Assembly: GCF_017901175.1 (NCBI RefSeq)
Contig: NZ_CP072793.1
Span: 1,550,001 to 1,614,000, forward strand
From: Thiothrix unzii
GTDB taxonomy: Bacteria > Pseudomonadota > Gammaproteobacteria > Thiotrichales > Thiotrichaceae
Direction of reading: 5' to 3'
DNA: 64,000 bases
Below are positions 16,567-26,283 of the stretch, one piece after another; position 1 is the first letter of the stretch; every line of letters begins with the position of its first letter. The notes under the pieces were generated by a model. The model saw only the letters and a program-made list of their open reading frames with translations. It did no database searches and had not been told where the DNA came from. Both the position numbers and the translations under genes were made by a program.

Positions 16567-17862
16567 ATGAGTAACGTCGTCCGCTTACACGATAACAGTG
16601 CGCACCACACCATTGAGGTTGAAGAAGTACCTTCAGAATTTCCTGTGCCTGATTCCGGGTGTTACTACGGAATTGCCGGACGTTTTGCTCAAGAGGCTTG
16701 TGCGCAGTCAGAAGCTGATCCAGTCGGGGTTTTGATGCATCTGTTGACGTGGGCTGGGGCGTATTTCGGTAATCGTGCCGTGTTGCGTTTAGGTGATGTG
16801 GAAGCTCCACCGCGTTTGTTTTGCGTCACCGCTAGTTCAGCCGGTGGCGGTAAAGGTACAGCCGCCGCGCCAGTAAGAAAACTGATGCGTGATTACGTCG
16901 ATGTGCAATTGCGGCGCATGGGTTTGTCGCCTGCGTTATACCGCGATGGGCCGATGTCGAGTGGGGAAGGGCTGGCATGGGCGGTTCGTGACCCGGCAGA
17001 TACCGAAGACGAGGATGGCAATCCGACTGACAAAGGTATTCCAGACAAACGTTTAATGATTTTGGAAGAAGAATTTGCGGCGGTGCTACAAGCAGCACGA
17101 CGCGAAGGTAATACGGTATCAGCCGCGATCCGGCGTTTTTGGGATACCGGCAACTTTTCACCGTTGACCAAAAATAACCGGGTAACTGTAACAGATGCGC
17201 ACGTGTGTTTTGTGGCGCACATTACCTACGAAGAATTGGTGAAACGCTTGGAGCAAAGCGAATACGCCACTGCTTTAGCCAGCCGGATTTTGTGGGTTTG
17301 CGTGCGTCGCCCGAAAATTGTCGCGATTCCTGAAAGTATTCCTGTGGGGCGAATGCTGAATTACGCCGATGAGATTGCTAAAGCCATCCAATTTTCTTCC
17401 GAAACCAATGAGTTAAGTCTCACTTCAGAAGCGTTAACGGTTTGGAGTACTTTGGCGATTTCACTCGCTAAAGCCAATACACCGATGTCAGAACGTTCGC
17501 GTATGCAGGTATTACGCATCGCTTGTATTTTCGCTCTCCTGGATTGCACGGCACAAGTGGAAGCACATCACCTGCGAGCTGCGGCGCATTTATGGGATTA
17601 CTGCTTGGGTAGTGTGGCGTACATTTTTGAAGGTGAGCAGAACGAAGATGCCAACAAGATTTTGGCGGCATTACGTAAACACGGTGGGTTAACTACCACG
17701 CAGATTCGGATCAATGTGTTCCAGCAAAATATCAAATCAGCGACGATGAATACCTTGCTTAAGTCATTGGAAACACAAGGAAGAATTCGTCGGAGTACGC
17801 GTCACCGTAATGACGGGCGCAGTGGCAAACCCGCAACGGTGTTCGAGTTAGTGAAGCACTAA
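16567..17862 (+). CDS. DUF3987-like P-loop protein, solitary
   Basis: 431-residue soluble protein resembling DUF3987/YfjI-type domains, which occur in primase-helicase proteins of phages, plasmids and integrative elements. Visible: an atypical Walker A SSAGGGKGT (90-98, Gly in place of the usual Ser/Thr after Lys), an acidic Walker B-like RLMILEEEF (162-170), and a probable C-terminal winged helix (about 365-431, with TTTQIRINVF and RIRRSTRH). No primase, integrase or phage gene adjoins it. It stands between two core genes with AT-rich flanks carrying a 25-bp inverted repeat, suggesting an inserted cassette. Ribosome site GGAG precedes the ATG. Function unknown; DNA processing is a guess. Confidence 0.65.
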   Translation: MSNVVRLHDNSAHHTIEVEEVPSEFPVPDSGCYYGIAGRFAQEACAQSEADPVGVLMHLLTWAGAYFGNRAVLRLGDVEAPPRLFCVTASSAGGGKGTAAAPVRKLMRDYVDVQLRRMGLSPALYRDGPMSSGEGLAWAVRDPADTEDEDGNPTDKGIPDKRLMILEEEFAAVLQAARREGNTVSAAIRRFWDTGNFSPLTKNNRVTVTDAHVCFVAHITYEELVKRLEQSEYATALASRILWVCVRRPKIVAIPESIPVGRMLNYADEIAKAIQFSSETNELSLTSEALTVWSTLAISLAKANTPMSERSRMQVLRIACIFALLDCTAQVEAHHLRAAAHLWDYCLGSVAYIFEGEQNEDANKILAALRKHGGLTTTQIRINVFQQNIKSATMNTLLKSLETQGRIRRSTRHRNDGRSGKPATVFELVKH

Positions 17863-17916
17863 ATACGTTAACTAAAACTTTATATAAAAATCATAAGTAA
17901 ATAATTTAATTGAATT

Positions 17917-17941
17917 TAGTATAAATTACGTAAGTACGTTT
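17917..17941 (-). repeat. Right 25-bp inverted repeat flanking the DUF3987 gene
   Basis: TTACGTAAGTACGTTT (17926-17941) with TAGTAT (17917-17922) on its inner side; the inverted partner of 16450-16474. It begins 55 bases after the DUF3987 stop. No obvious target-site duplication borders the pair: the bases just outside (tatt on the left, tcta on the right) do not match. Confidence 0.75.
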
Positions 17942-17991
17942 TCTAAACATTTTATTTTATAGAGAAAGCGGCAAAAAATCTCTTTCCCATT

Positions 17992-18011
17992 CCTCCCCTG
18001 ACAAGGGGAGG
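17992..18011. repeat. GC-rich hairpin at the 3' end of aspS
   Basis: CCTCCCCT (17992-17999) and AGGGGAGG (18004-18011) form an 8-bp perfect stem with a GACA loop, ending 17 bases from the aspS stop. The sequence style (CCTCCCCTTGTCAGGGGAGG) resembles dispersed intergenic palindromes. It may serve as the aspS 3' end, though no clear T-run follows on the minus strand. Confidence 0.5.
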
Positions 18012-18027
18012 TTAGGAGAGCTACTTC

Positions 18028-19797
18028 TTACTTCTGTGGTAATTGCACTCGAATGTTCAATTCACGAAGCTGTTTCATACTAACTTCAGCAGGTGCATTC
18101 GTTAACGGGCAAGCTGCGGTTTGGGTCTTAGGGAACGCCATAACATCACGAATTGATTGACTACCTGTCATCAACATGATCAAACGATCCAAGCCGAACG
18201 CTAAACCACCGTGCGGAGGGCAACCGTATTTCAACGCATTCAGCAAGAAACCAAATTTTTCTTCGGCTTCTTCATCAGAAATACCCAACAGTTTGAATAC
18301 CGATTTCTGCATTTCCATACTGTGAATACGTACTGAGCCACCACCTACTTCCGTGCCGTTTAATACCATGTCGTAAGCAATCGACAGAGCTTCCCCCGGA
18401 TTAGCCAACAGCTCTTCTGGCGTACCTTTGGGTGCGGTGAATGGGTGGTGCAGGGCAACCCAACGCTTGTCTTTGTCATCCCACTCGAACATAGGGAAAT
18501 CGACAACCCACAATGCTGCCCATTCGCCTTGCACTAAGCCACGGTCATGACCCAGCTTAACGCGCAATGCACCTAGTGCATCGTTGACTACACGTGATTT
18601 ATCTGCGCCAAAGAAGATTAAGTCGCCAGTTTGTGCGCCAGTACGTTGCATAATCCCTGAGACGGTTTCATCCGGCAGGAATTTCAGAATAGGGGACTGC
18701 AAACCTTCACGACCTGCGGCAACGTCATTAACCTTGATGTACGCCAAGCCCTTTGCACCGTAACGCCCTACAAACGTGGTGTAATCGTCGATTTCTTTAC
18801 GGGACAGTTCACCACCTTGCGGTAAACGCATCGCTACTACGCGGCTGTCAGGGTCTTTAGCAGGCGCGGAAAACACCTTGAACTCGACGTTTTCCATCAA
18901 GTCACTAACTTCGATGAATTCCAATGGAACCCGCATATCCGGCTTGTCGGAACCAAAGCGATGCATGGCTTCTGAGTAAGCCATCCGAGGTAACGGGTTA
19001 GGTAATTCAACGCCCAAAGTTTCCTTGAACGTCGCCCGCATCATTTCTTCCATCAAGCCCATAATGGCATTGTCATCCATAAAGGACGTTTCAATATCCA
19101 ACTGGGTGAATTCAGGCTGACGATCTGCGCGTAAATCTTCGTCACGGAAGCAACGTGCAAACTGGTAGTAACGATCCATGCCTGACATCATCAGCAATTG
19201 CTTAAACAACTGTGGTGACTGGGGCAGGGCGAAGAATGATCCCGGATGGGTGCGGCTAGGTACCAGATAATCACGCGCACCTTCAGGGGTAGCTTTGGTC
19301 AACATCGGAGTTTCAATGTCTAAAAAGCCGTGATCTTCGAGGAAACGCCGCAAAAAGCCGGTAACTTTCGCACGGGTTTGCATCCGCTTTTGCATTTCAG
19401 GACGGCGCAAATCAATATAGCGGTAAGTTAAACGGGTTTCTTCACCAACGTTTTCTTCGTCTAATTGGAAGGGTGGAGTAACGGCTTCGTTCAGCACCTT
19501 TAATTCCAAGCCCAACAGTTCGACTTGACCGCTGCGTAAATTAGCGTTTTCAGTTCCGGCAGGGCGGCGACGCACTTTTGCCACGACTTGTAGCACGTAT
19601 TCATTACGCACGCGCTCGGCTGTTTGAAAAACTTCAGCACGATCGGGGTCAAATACCACTTGCACTAAACCTTCACGGTCACGCAAGTCGATAAAAATAA
19701 CACCGCCGTGGTCACGCCGACGGTTTACCCATCCGCACAAAGTCACTTGCTGGTCTAGCAGGGCTTCATCCACCTGCCCGCAATAATGGCTACGCAT
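18028..19797 (-). CDS. aspS: Aspartyl-tRNA synthetase
   Basis: 589-residue class IIb synthetase charging tRNA-Asp. N-terminal OB anticodon-binding domain (about 1-110, [15 protein letters not shown]), class II catalytic core with motif 2 around [14 protein letters not shown] (212-225), the bacterial GAD insertion (about 290-415), and motif 3 [12 protein letters not shown] near 527-538. Length is typical of bacterial AspRS. fmdB, the usual neighbour, lies upstream on the same strand, here separated by an outer-membrane protein gene. ATG at 19797. Confidence 0.97.
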   Translation of the reverse strand: MRSHYCGQVDEALLDQQVTLCGWVNRRRDHGGVIFIDLRDREGLVQVVFDPDRAEVFQTAERVRNEYVLQVVAKVRRRPAGTENANLRSGQVELLGLELKVLNEAVTPPFQLDEENVGEETRLTYRYIDLRRPEMQKRMQTRAKVTGFLRRFLEDHGFLDIETPMLTKATPEGARDYLVPSRTHPGSFFALPQSPQLFKQLLMMSGMDRYYQFARCFRDEDLRADRQPEFTQLDIETSFMDDNAIMGLMEEMMRATFKETLGVELPNPLPRMAYSEAMHRFGSDKPDMRVPLEFIEVSDLMENVEFKVFSAPAKDPDSRVVAMRLPQGGELSRKEIDDYTTFVGRYGAKGLAYIKVNDVAAGREGLQSPILKFLPDETVSGIMQRTGAQTGDLIFFGADKSRVVNDALGALRVKLGHDRGLVQGEWAALWVVDFPMFEWDDKDKRWVALHHPFTAPKGTPEELLANPGEALSIAYDMVLNGTEVGGGSVRIHSMEMQKSVFKLLGISDEEAEEKFGFLLNALKYGCPPHGGLAFGLDRLIMLMTGSQSIRDVMAFPKTQTAACPLTNAPAEVSMKQLRELNIRVQLPQK

Positions 19798-19955
19798 CGC
19801 TAATTCCTATTTCGATCTACTTCTAGGCACTTAAGCTAGGAGACTTATTTTGTAAAGGCGGGAATGTTAAGCTTTGATAAGCGAGTGTGCAAGCGTGAAT
19901 CAGCGAAGAAAACCAAGGGCATGACAAGATAATGCTGCCATGCCCAGTAATCGGT

Positions 19956-20465
19956 TTAGAGTGTTGAGAAAACTGCACCGACAGAGTACATATTGGCTTT
20001 TATATCACCACCAATACGTTCGTATTCACCACGAACACCCCAGTTTTCATCCATTTTGTAAGTAGCACCTGCACCTAGCAGGAAATCAGTACCATTGTCC
20101 GTGCCATCAGAATCCCAAGCAATCATGCCCGCTTTACCAAAGGCTTCAAGATTATCTGCTACCGGCATACTGTATAAACCAGCCGCACTTATACCAGTTA
20201 CTTTATTGGAACCGCTGCTAGCAATGCTGTGATAAGCACCTTCTACAGCTATATCAGAAGTAATTTCGTAACCACCGTATAATTTCCAGTTACTGCTGTC
20301 GCACTCCGCAGAACCTGTACAGTCAGCTTGGGTTTTACCTAAACTGACACCGCCGTAAATCGTGCCGCCATCGCCTTCACTGGAAGAACCAAACAGATCA
20401 TCCGCCGCCATTACTTGCCCGGTGGCACAAACAGCAAGAGCTGCAATTAATAGTTGTTTTTTCAT
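19956..20465 (-). CDS. Small outer-membrane beta-barrel protein
   Basis: 169-residue exported protein: signal peptide MKKQLLIAALAVCATGQVMA, then about eight alternating beta strands (YGGVSLG, WKLYGGYEI, IAVEGAYHS, and so on) as in OmpA-like/opacity barrels, finishing with the strand YSVGAVFSTL. A Cys pair (Cys49, Cys55) in the first outer loop could form a disulfide. Sits between aspS and fmdB on their strand but with 158- and 155-base gaps, so probably its own unit. Exact family uncertain. Confidence 0.75.
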   Translation of the reverse strand: MKKQLLIAALAVCATGQVMAADDLFGSSSEGDGGTIYGGVSLGKTQADCTGSAECDSSNWKLYGGYEITSDIAVEGAYHSIASSGSNKVTGISAAGLYSMPVADNLEAFGKAGMIAWDSDGTDNGTDFLLGAGATYKMDENWGVRGEYERIGGDIKANMYSVGAVFSTL

Positions 20466-20620
20466 AGCCCGAATCCTCTTTTATTTGTTGTGGAAGCTAC
20501 CTTCGTTGATTTTAAGGTGTTGTATTCACAGCAAGCAATGAGCGAAGGAGGGTTTCAGATGAATGGCAGACAATTTGACATGACCCGGTGAAAAACCGGG
20601 CATGAGGGCAGGGAAGTGCG

Positions 20621-20881
20621 TTATTGGCAAGCAGGACAAGCACCCGTACCGCACGCCGCAGAAGGGGCTGCATCGGTGGTAGCGACGTTTTTCTTGTTAC
20701 CGGCTTTAAAGTCCGTTTCGTACCAACCACCACCACTTAAACGGAATGCTGCTGCCGTTACTTTTTTGCTTAATGCTGGTTGCTGGCAAGCGGGACAATC
20801 GGTTAATGGTGCATCTGCCATTTTCTGTAAGGCTTCTAACTCGTGACCACAAGATGCGCACTGATAAGCATAAATCGGCAT
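20621..20881 (-). CDS. FmdB-family zinc ribbon protein
   Basis: 86-residue protein starting MPIYAYQCASCGHE, with CxxC knuckles at Cys8/Cys11 and Cys29/Cys32 that define the FmdB/CxxC_CXXC_SSSS zinc ribbon. Named for a putative regulator of formamidase, but function is unknown in most bacteria; it is commonly upstream of aspS in Gammaproteobacteria, as here. A short C-terminal tail adds CGTGACPAC, three further Cys. A hairpin with CCCGGT/ACCGGG arms lies just downstream (20584-20600). Confidence 0.85.
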   Translation of the reverse strand: MPIYAYQCASCGHELEALQKMADAPLTDCPACQQPALSKKVTAAAFRLSGGGWYETDFKAGNKKNVATTDAAPSAACGTGACPACQ

Positions 20882-21008
20882 GGAAATTTCTCCTGAGAAA
20901 ACAAAGCATCAATCAATATTAGCACCTAATAATAAGGATGTGATTGCCTGAATTCAATGAATCACGTTACATTGTGGGTTTTCGTGGTCACAGGAAGCGA
21001 TAACAACG

Positions 21009-21848
21009 ATGCGTAATGTATTGATTACAGGGTGTTCTAGCGGTATTGGCTATTGTGTGGCTAAAGGCTTACGTGAGCGTGGCTACCAGGTATTTGCCTC
21101 AGCCCGCAAGCCAGAAGATGTCGAAAAGCTGGAAAGGGAAGGGTTTAAGACCTTGCAATTAGACTTAGCAGACCCGGAAAGCGTGCAGGATGCGGTTTAT
21201 GAGTTAATGTTGCGTACTAACAGTGAGTTATACGCAGTTTTTCACAACGGTGGTTACGGGCAAGCAGGTGCTTTGGAAGACTTGTCGCGTGAAGCCTTGG
21301 AAAAGCAGTTTGCTACCAATGTATTCGGGTGGCATCAGCTCACCAATATGCTCATGCCATTATTCCGGCAACGTAATGAAGGGCGTATTATTTACAACAG
21401 CTCGTTACTGGGTTACGTGGCGTTGCCGTATCGCGGGGCTTACAATGCCAGCAAATACGCAATTGAAGGCATTGCAGACACGCTGCGTTTAGAGCTGGTC
21501 AATACTGACATCAAGGTCTGTTTGATTGAACCTGGCCCCATTGAGAGCCGTTTTCGTGCCAATGCGTTGCAAGCTCTCAAAGAACAGGTGAGTATTGAGC
21601 AAAGTCCGCATCGGTTATCTTACGAAGGCACGATTCGCCGTTTGGAAAAAGAAGGCCCGGCGGCACCTTTTACGTTACCGCCAGAAGCGGTGTTGGCTAA
21701 AGTGATTCACGCGCTCGAAAGCCCGAATCCGAAAGTACGTTACCCGGTGACATTTCCAGCGCATTTGTTTTGGGCATTGCGGCGATTGCTGCCGGGCAAG
21801 TGGCTGGATCGCGTATTACTGAAAATCTCATCCGATGAAAATCAATAG
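21009..21848 (+). CDS. Short-chain dehydrogenase/reductase
   Basis: 279-residue classical SDR. NAD(P)-binding TGCSSGIG at 7-14; catalytic Ser near 131-132, Tyr145 and Lys149 in YNASK. Ser31-Arg33 after the second strand (ASARKP) suggests NADPH preference. A C-terminal extension ending LLPGKWLDRVLLK may touch the membrane. Substrate cannot be told from sequence. A protein of unknown function starts 13 bases after its stop, likely in the same operon. Confidence 0.88.
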   Translation: MRNVLITGCSSGIGYCVAKGLRERGYQVFASARKPEDVEKLEREGFKTLQLDLADPESVQDAVYELMLRTNSELYAVFHNGGYGQAGALEDLSREALEKQFATNVFGWHQLTNMLMPLFRQRNEGRIIYNSSLLGYVALPYRGAYNASKYAIEGIADTLRLELVNTDIKVCLIEPGPIESRFRANALQALKEQVSIEQSPHRLSYEGTIRRLEKEGPAAPFTLPPEAVLAKVIHALESPNPKVRYPVTFPAHLFWALRRLLPGKWLDRVLLKISSDENQ

Positions 21849-21861
21849 GTGTTAGTTCGCT

Positions 21862-22290
21862 ATGAATGAAGTGTTGGAATATTTGTTTTTTACATCAACC
21901 ATTGCCGATAAATTTGCTTCCACGTTACAAGACAACGGTCTGGAATACATCCGTGAAATCGAACCGATGCAGGGTGCTACTTTACTCAAAATTGCGGAAG
22001 GCGTGGATGAGGATTTGTGGGATACGCTGGATGAACTTTACGATGATTTAAGCACGGAAGACCAAGCCTTACTCGAAGAAGGGTTAGTGGATGAAGATGC
22101 TAAAAGCACCGCTGGTATTTACCTACAACTGTCAGAGGGGAGACAGACTATCGCCCAGATTGACCCCGATGTCATGAATCGGATGCTGAGTGTGATCACT
22201 ATGGATGAGTTCAATGCTTTTATTGAAACCATTGTGCGCAATGTCGAAACCCCAGACGACTCAGCAATCTGCCAACGTAAGCCAAATTGA
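21862..22290 (+). CDS. Uncharacterised acidic protein
   Basis: 142-residue strongly acidic, helical protein with no family I recognise. Asp/Glu-rich segments (EGVDEDLWDTLDELYDD around 46-62 and EEGLVDEDA around 72-80) give a low pI. No signal peptide, membrane segment or catalytic motif. It follows the SDR gene closely and is probably co-transcribed. The length and even helix pattern suggest a small cytoplasmic binding or adaptor protein. Confidence 0.6.
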   Translation: MNEVLEYLFFTSTIADKFASTLQDNGLEYIREIEPMQGATLLKIAEGVDEDLWDTLDELYDDLSTEDQALLEEGLVDEDAKSTAGIYLQLSEGRQTIAQIDPDVMNRMLSVITMDEFNAFIETIVRNVETPDDSAICQRKPN

Positions 22291-22430
22291 GTAAAACTAC
22301 CTGTGTTATGCGTGCCTCCCTATAGGTGTTAGGAACTACATAACACTATTATTATGTCTATTTGACATAATATGTATTAGGCGAAATCAAGGATAGAGAG
22401 AATGGGGTGGGTGACAGAACATTAGTGGTG

Positions 22431-22799
22431 TTAGTAAGTAGGATTCTGTGCGGGTTGTTTGATGAGATCGCCCATGACCTCTTCCAGAAACTGGCGGATG
22501 CGAGCTTGTTGTTCACCAGTAAATTGCAAGCCAACACCGGCTGGTGTGCCGCGCTGACCTTTGCCTCCGGTAATCCAGACAACTCTTCCGGGAATCAGTA
22601 GACGCTTACCTTCTTCGATTAGACGCAGTTGCAGCACAATATCATCATGCAGCGAAAACCGCTCATGCGTAGGCACAAAAACGCCACCATTTTTAATAAA
22701 CGGCATGTAAGTAGCATGTAGCGAGTGCTTATCGGGTAAGGTTAACGAAAGATTGCGCTTAACGTTACTGTCGATACTGCCGCCTTCGGGCTTTTCCAT
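22431..22799 (-). CDS. pilZ: PilZ-domain protein (type IV pilus type)
   Basis: 122-residue PilZ protein at the end of the mltG-tmk-holB run, its conserved position in Gammaproteobacteria. Core sheet about 10-115, with NGGVFVPT (37-44) where c-di-GMP-binding PilZ proteins have D/NxSxxG, and no clear RxxxR upstream. That matches the PilZ subclass needed for type IV pilus assembly, which does not bind c-di-GMP well. A 55-base AT-rich gap separates it from holB. Confidence 0.82.
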   Translation of the reverse strand: MEKPEGGSIDSNVKRNLSLTLPDKHSLHATYMPFIKNGGVFVPTHERFSLHDDIVLQLRLIEEGKRLLIPGRVVWITGGKGQRGTPAGVGLQFTGEQQARIRQFLEEVMGDLIKQPAQNPTY

Positions 22800-22854
22800 G
22801 CGTATTTATTAATCCTCAGCACATGAATAAAAAATGAACTTTTCCATTATATTA

Positions 22855-23808
22855 TCAATACCTTGCCTGCCACAACATTAACATGTCTTCAATCAAGAGA
22901 CGTGGATTTAGCGGGTGTGCGGCTAATGCCTTCATGGCTAATAGTTTTGTATGAATTTCCCACAGACGCTGTTTATTTATTGCGCCGCTGAGTGCTTGTA
23001 ATTCGCCAGGTAATCCTGCGGAATTAGCAATGAGTGCTTGTTTTAAAAGGCTATTCACCGCATCAAGCTGCCAATCTAGCAATAACGTTTTATCAAACTT
23101 TTCCCATTGTGCTGATTTAGCAGTAATGCTCCCCTGCCCTTGTGCGCATTCGCTAATATGACGCAACCATTCTCCGTAATGACCAAGGGTTTCGCTGGAA
23201 TCCAGATCAAATGCGGTTAAGGGTTTCCCGCGTGCTGCCAGCAACAAGGTTTCGGGCGAGTGTTGTAAAGTTTGTTGTTGCAACCATTGCAACGCCGCAT
23301 CGCTGTCAGGCACGGGTAAACGCATTTGCTGACAACGGCTGCGAATCGTGGGTAACAAACTACCCGGATGTGCGCTCAACAGTAAAATGTGGGTATCCGC
23401 CGCCGGTTCTTCCAAGGATTTAAGCAAGCTATTTGCCGCATTGATATTCATACGCTCTGCTGGTGAAATAATCACAACGCGGCGCGGACTGTAACTGCGG
23501 CTCAAGCCAAGGAAATGGTTTAACTCACGAATTTGCTCCACCAAGATGGCTTGGCGATCTTCGTGCAGCATCACTGGCATGAAATCAGGGTGCGCTTGCG
23601 AAGCCAGCACATGGCAACTACGGCATTGCTGGCAAGCATGACCTGAGGCGGTCGGATTTAAGCACAACAGACTTTGCGCTAAATCCTCCACGAATGCCTC
23701 ATTGCCGCAACCATCCTCACCTTGGAACAGCAAAGCGTGGGGTAAATGATCCCCTTCGCGGGCGCGTTGCAATGTTGCCCAAAGTGCGGTTTGCCAAGGA
23801 TAAATCAT
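22855..23808 (-). CDS. holB: DNA polymerase III delta' subunit
   Basis: 317-residue clamp-loader stator subunit. AAA+ fold with degenerate P-loop (GEDGCGNEAF, about 30-39, lacking the Lys) as expected for delta', a four-Cys zinc module (about 49-67, ending CRSCHVL), and sensor region SLLKSLEEPAADTHILL. Loads the beta clamp with delta, tau/gamma. Start codon overlaps the tmk stop by 4 bases. Confidence 0.93.
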   Translation of the reverse strand: MIYPWQTALWATLQRAREGDHLPHALLFQGEDGCGNEAFVEDLAQSLLCLNPTASGHACQQCRSCHVLASQAHPDFMPVMLHEDRQAILVEQIRELNHFLGLSRSYSPRRVVIISPAERMNINAANSLLKSLEEPAADTHILLLSAHPGSLLPTIRSRCQQMRLPVPDSDAALQWLQQQTLQHSPETLLLAARGKPLTAFDLDSSETLGHYGEWLRHISECAQGQGSITAKSAQWEKFDKTLLLDWQLDAVNSLLKQALIANSAGLPGELQALSGAINKQRLWEIHTKLLAMKALAAHPLNPRLLIEDMLMLWQARY

Positions 23809-24443
23809 GCGGGCTGATCTGCCTGTAACATGCGCTCCAACAATGCTTGTAATTGCGCTCTGACGGCCTCCAGAGGCTGTGCTGCATCAATCTGTGGGTA
23901 ATGCGCTGGCATTGCTGCGGCACGCGCTTGGTAGCCTGCACGAATGCGCGTAAAAAACTCGGTATGCTCTTGCTCGAAACGATCCGCCTGCCCACGCGCT
24001 TGCGCCCGCGCCATACCGGTTTCCACATCTAAATCGAACAAAATGACGTAATCAGGGCGTAATGTTCCTTGTACCCAGTTTTCTAATGCGGCAATGCGTT
24101 CTAAGGAGATACCGCGCCCATAACCTTGATACGCATAGGTAGCATCGGTAAAACGGTCGCAAATCACCCAGGTTCCTTGCGCTAATGCGGGTAAAATTTT
24201 CGTGCGCAGGTGTTCATTGCGGGCGGCAAACATTAACAACAATTCGGTATCCGCATCCATTGCGGGCAATTCTGGCGATAACAATACGCCGCGAATAGCC
24301 TCGGAAACTGTTGTACCGCCGGGTTCGCGGGTGACTAACACGGTTTTGCCTTGGGCGCGTAAGTAATCGGCAATCCACAGCGCGTTGGTGCTTTTTCCTG
24401 CGCCTTCCCCACCTTCGAGTGTAATGAATTTACCGGGTTTCAT
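23805..24443 (-). CDS. tmk: Thymidylate kinase
   Basis: 212 residues; phosphorylates dTMP to dTDP. Walker A GGEGAGKST at 11-19, the DRFTDATYAYQGYGR substrate loop near 97-111, and the LID region around RGQADRFEQE. Overlaps mltG upstream and holB downstream by 4 bases each, so it is translated as part of the array. Confidence 0.96.
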   Translation of the reverse strand: MKPGKFITLEGGEGAGKSTNALWIADYLRAQGKTVLVTREPGGTTVSEAIRGVLLSPELPAMDADTELLLMFAARNEHLRTKILPALAQGTWVICDRFTDATYAYQGYGRGISLERIAALENWVQGTLRPDYVILFDLDVETGMARAQARGQADRFEQEHTEFFTRIRAGYQARAAAMPAHYPQIDAAQPLEAVRAQLQALLERMLQADQPA

Positions 24444-25477
24444 GGTTTAGGCTCCGAAGCACTTTTGCGATTTAACAGGTATTGTTGTACGGCGCGATTA
24501 TGTTCATCCAAGGTTTCTGAAAACTTAGATGCACCGCCGGGTGTAGTTGCCACAAAGTACAGCACATTACTGGTTGCTGGGTGCATTACTGCGTCAATCG
24601 CGGCTTTGCTAGGAATCGCAATCGGGGTTGGGGTTAAGCCTGCCCGCGTGTACGTGTTGTAAGGCGTATCTGTTTGTAGGTCAGTTTTGCGGATATTGCC
24701 ATCGTATTTGTCGCCGATGCCGTAAATAACTGTCGGGTCGGTTTGTAACAACATGCCTTTAGCCAAACGATTCAAAAACACCCGCGCCACCAAGGGACGC
24801 TCTTCCGGCAACCCGGTTTCTTTTTCGACAATGGATGCCAAAATCAGCGCGTCGTAAGGCGTTTTCAGGTAGGGATTCGGTTCACGCTTATCCCAAGCTT
24901 GTTGCAAATAACGCTGCATATCTTGGTAACTACGCTGTAAGAATTCCAGATCGGTGGTTTTACGCGGAAAATGATAGGTATCAGGCAAAAACCAGCCTTC
25001 AGGATGGGTTCCAACAGGTGCGCCTAGTTTTTCCATGACAACAGCGTAATCAGCATCCGTCAACGTCTGTTGCAGGGTTGGATGTTTACGAATCAGTGCT
25101 TGCAAATCTTTGAAGGTTTTACCCTCAATCAAGCTCAACGAATACTGTAAGGTTTGCCCCGATACCAAGCGTTTGAGAATATCATCAGGCAGCATTCCTG
25201 CTTCGAGCTTGTACTCCCCTGCTTTAAGTTTATCGGCTAACCCACTGATACGCGCATGAGCAAAAAACAATAGGCTGTGTTCGATTACCCCGTTTTTTTG
25301 CAATTGATCAGCTACTTGGCGGATATTGCTTCCCGGCTTTACCTCAATAATGGCATTGCTTTCGGTAATCGGTGCAGGTGTTTTTAAAAATACATCGTAT
25401 TGATACCACAGTAAAAATCCGACAGTAATCACCGACGTAATCAACAGAAAACTCAATAATTTCAACAATAGCTTCAT
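24440..25477 (-). CDS. mltG: Endolytic murein transglycosylase MltG
   Basis: 345-residue inner-membrane enzyme that cleaves nascent glycan strands and so sets their length. One N-terminal TM (about 3-23), LysM-like domain (about 42-105), and YceG catalytic domain with Glu218 in ASIVEKET, the same residue number as the catalytic Glu of the E. coli enzyme. Overlaps pabC and tmk by 4 bases on each side. The pabC-mltG-tmk-holB order is typical of Gammaproteobacteria. Confidence 0.96.
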   Translation of the reverse strand: MKLLLKLLSFLLITSVITVGFLLWYQYDVFLKTPAPITESNAIIEVKPGSNIRQVADQLQKNGVIEHSLLFFAHARISGLADKLKAGEYKLEAGMLPDDILKRLVSGQTLQYSLSLIEGKTFKDLQALIRKHPTLQQTLTDADYAVVMEKLGAPVGTHPEGWFLPDTYHFPRKTTDLEFLQRSYQDMQRYLQQAWDKREPNPYLKTPYDALILASIVEKETGLPEERPLVARVFLNRLAKGMLLQTDPTVIYGIGDKYDGNIRKTDLQTDTPYNTYTRAGLTPTPIAIPSKAAIDAVMHPATSNVLYFVATTPGGASKFSETLDEHNRAVQQYLLNRKSASEPKP

Positions 25478-26283
25478 GTGATTGCATTAACCTTTGTTTG
25501 TAGTTCGGTTATCAGTGGAGCCACAGGGTAAGTTTTTCCCATGAACTCGCGTACCGGCCAAATACCTATGAGTGAATTTGTCATAAAAATAGCACTGCAT
25601 GAATGCGTATCTGCCAAAGACAGCGCACCAATCCGGCAAGGAATGTCCCATTCGTGTAACACTTGCAGCACAACGCGACGCATAATACCCGCAATCCCGC
25701 ACTGCGTTAATTCAGGTGTATCCACACTGCCATCCGCTTGTATCAAAAATACATTGCTCATTGTGCCTTCGATAATCTTATCTGCGGTATCGCGCACTAA
25801 ACCTTCTTGGTAATCGGTGTCGAATTCTGCGCGAGCCAACACCTGTTCCAAACGGTTAAGGTGCTTAAAACCCGCTAAACGCGGTTGCTGTGCCAAACGC
25901 GTTTCACATAAGGCTAAACGGATGCCTTGCTGCGCATAAGCGGCTGGGTAAACGTAGCGGGCAGATATTTGCGCAATGCGCGTGGGCTGCTGGCATTCAC
26001 GCGGATTGTAGCCACGCATTCCCTGCCCACGGGTGACAATCAGCTTTAACACGGCACTATCCCTGCCTTGACAGGCTTGCAGGATCTCCGTCACCCATTG
26101 CGTCATATCAGGCGCGGGAATGGCTAAGGCTTGCAAACCTTGCAGCAAACGCTCCAAATGCCAAGACAGACGCTGCGGTTGCCCATTAACGATGGCAATG
26201 GTTTCCCAAACACCGTCACCGTAAAGCAAACCACGGTCAGTAATCGGTAACGTATCACTGAGTACGCCGTTAACCCAAATCAT
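25474..26283 (-). CDS. pabC: Aminodeoxychorismate lyase
   Basis: 269-residue PLP enzyme of fold IV releasing pyruvate from aminodeoxychorismate to give p-aminobenzoate for folate. Start at ATG 26283 (MIWVNGVL), which overlaps the pabB stop by 14 bases; a longer frame upstream lies wholly inside pabB. Motifs: DRGLLYGDGVWET near 16-28, PLP Lys in FKHLNRLEQ, and EGTMSNVF for phosphate binding. Works directly on the PabA/PabB product. Confidence 0.93.
   Translation of the reverse strand: MIWVNGVLSDTLPITDRGLLYGDGVWETIAIVNGQPQRLSWHLERLLQGLQALAIPAPDMTQWVTEILQACQGRDSAVLKLIVTRGQGMRGYNPRECQQPTRIAQISARYVYPAAYAQQGIRLALCETRLAQQPRLAGFKHLNRLEQVLARAEFDTDYQEGLVRDTADKIIEGTMSNVFLIQADGSVDTPELTQCGIAGIMRRVVLQVLHEWDIPCRIGALSLADTHSCSAIFMTNSLIGIWPVREFMGKTYPVAPLITELQTKVNAIT

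Noticed and set aside
16450-17941. Calling the DUF3987 segment an insertion sequence or a transposon.
   Set aside because: It has inverted repeats but no transposase and no target duplication that I can see, so only the repeats and the gene are annotated.
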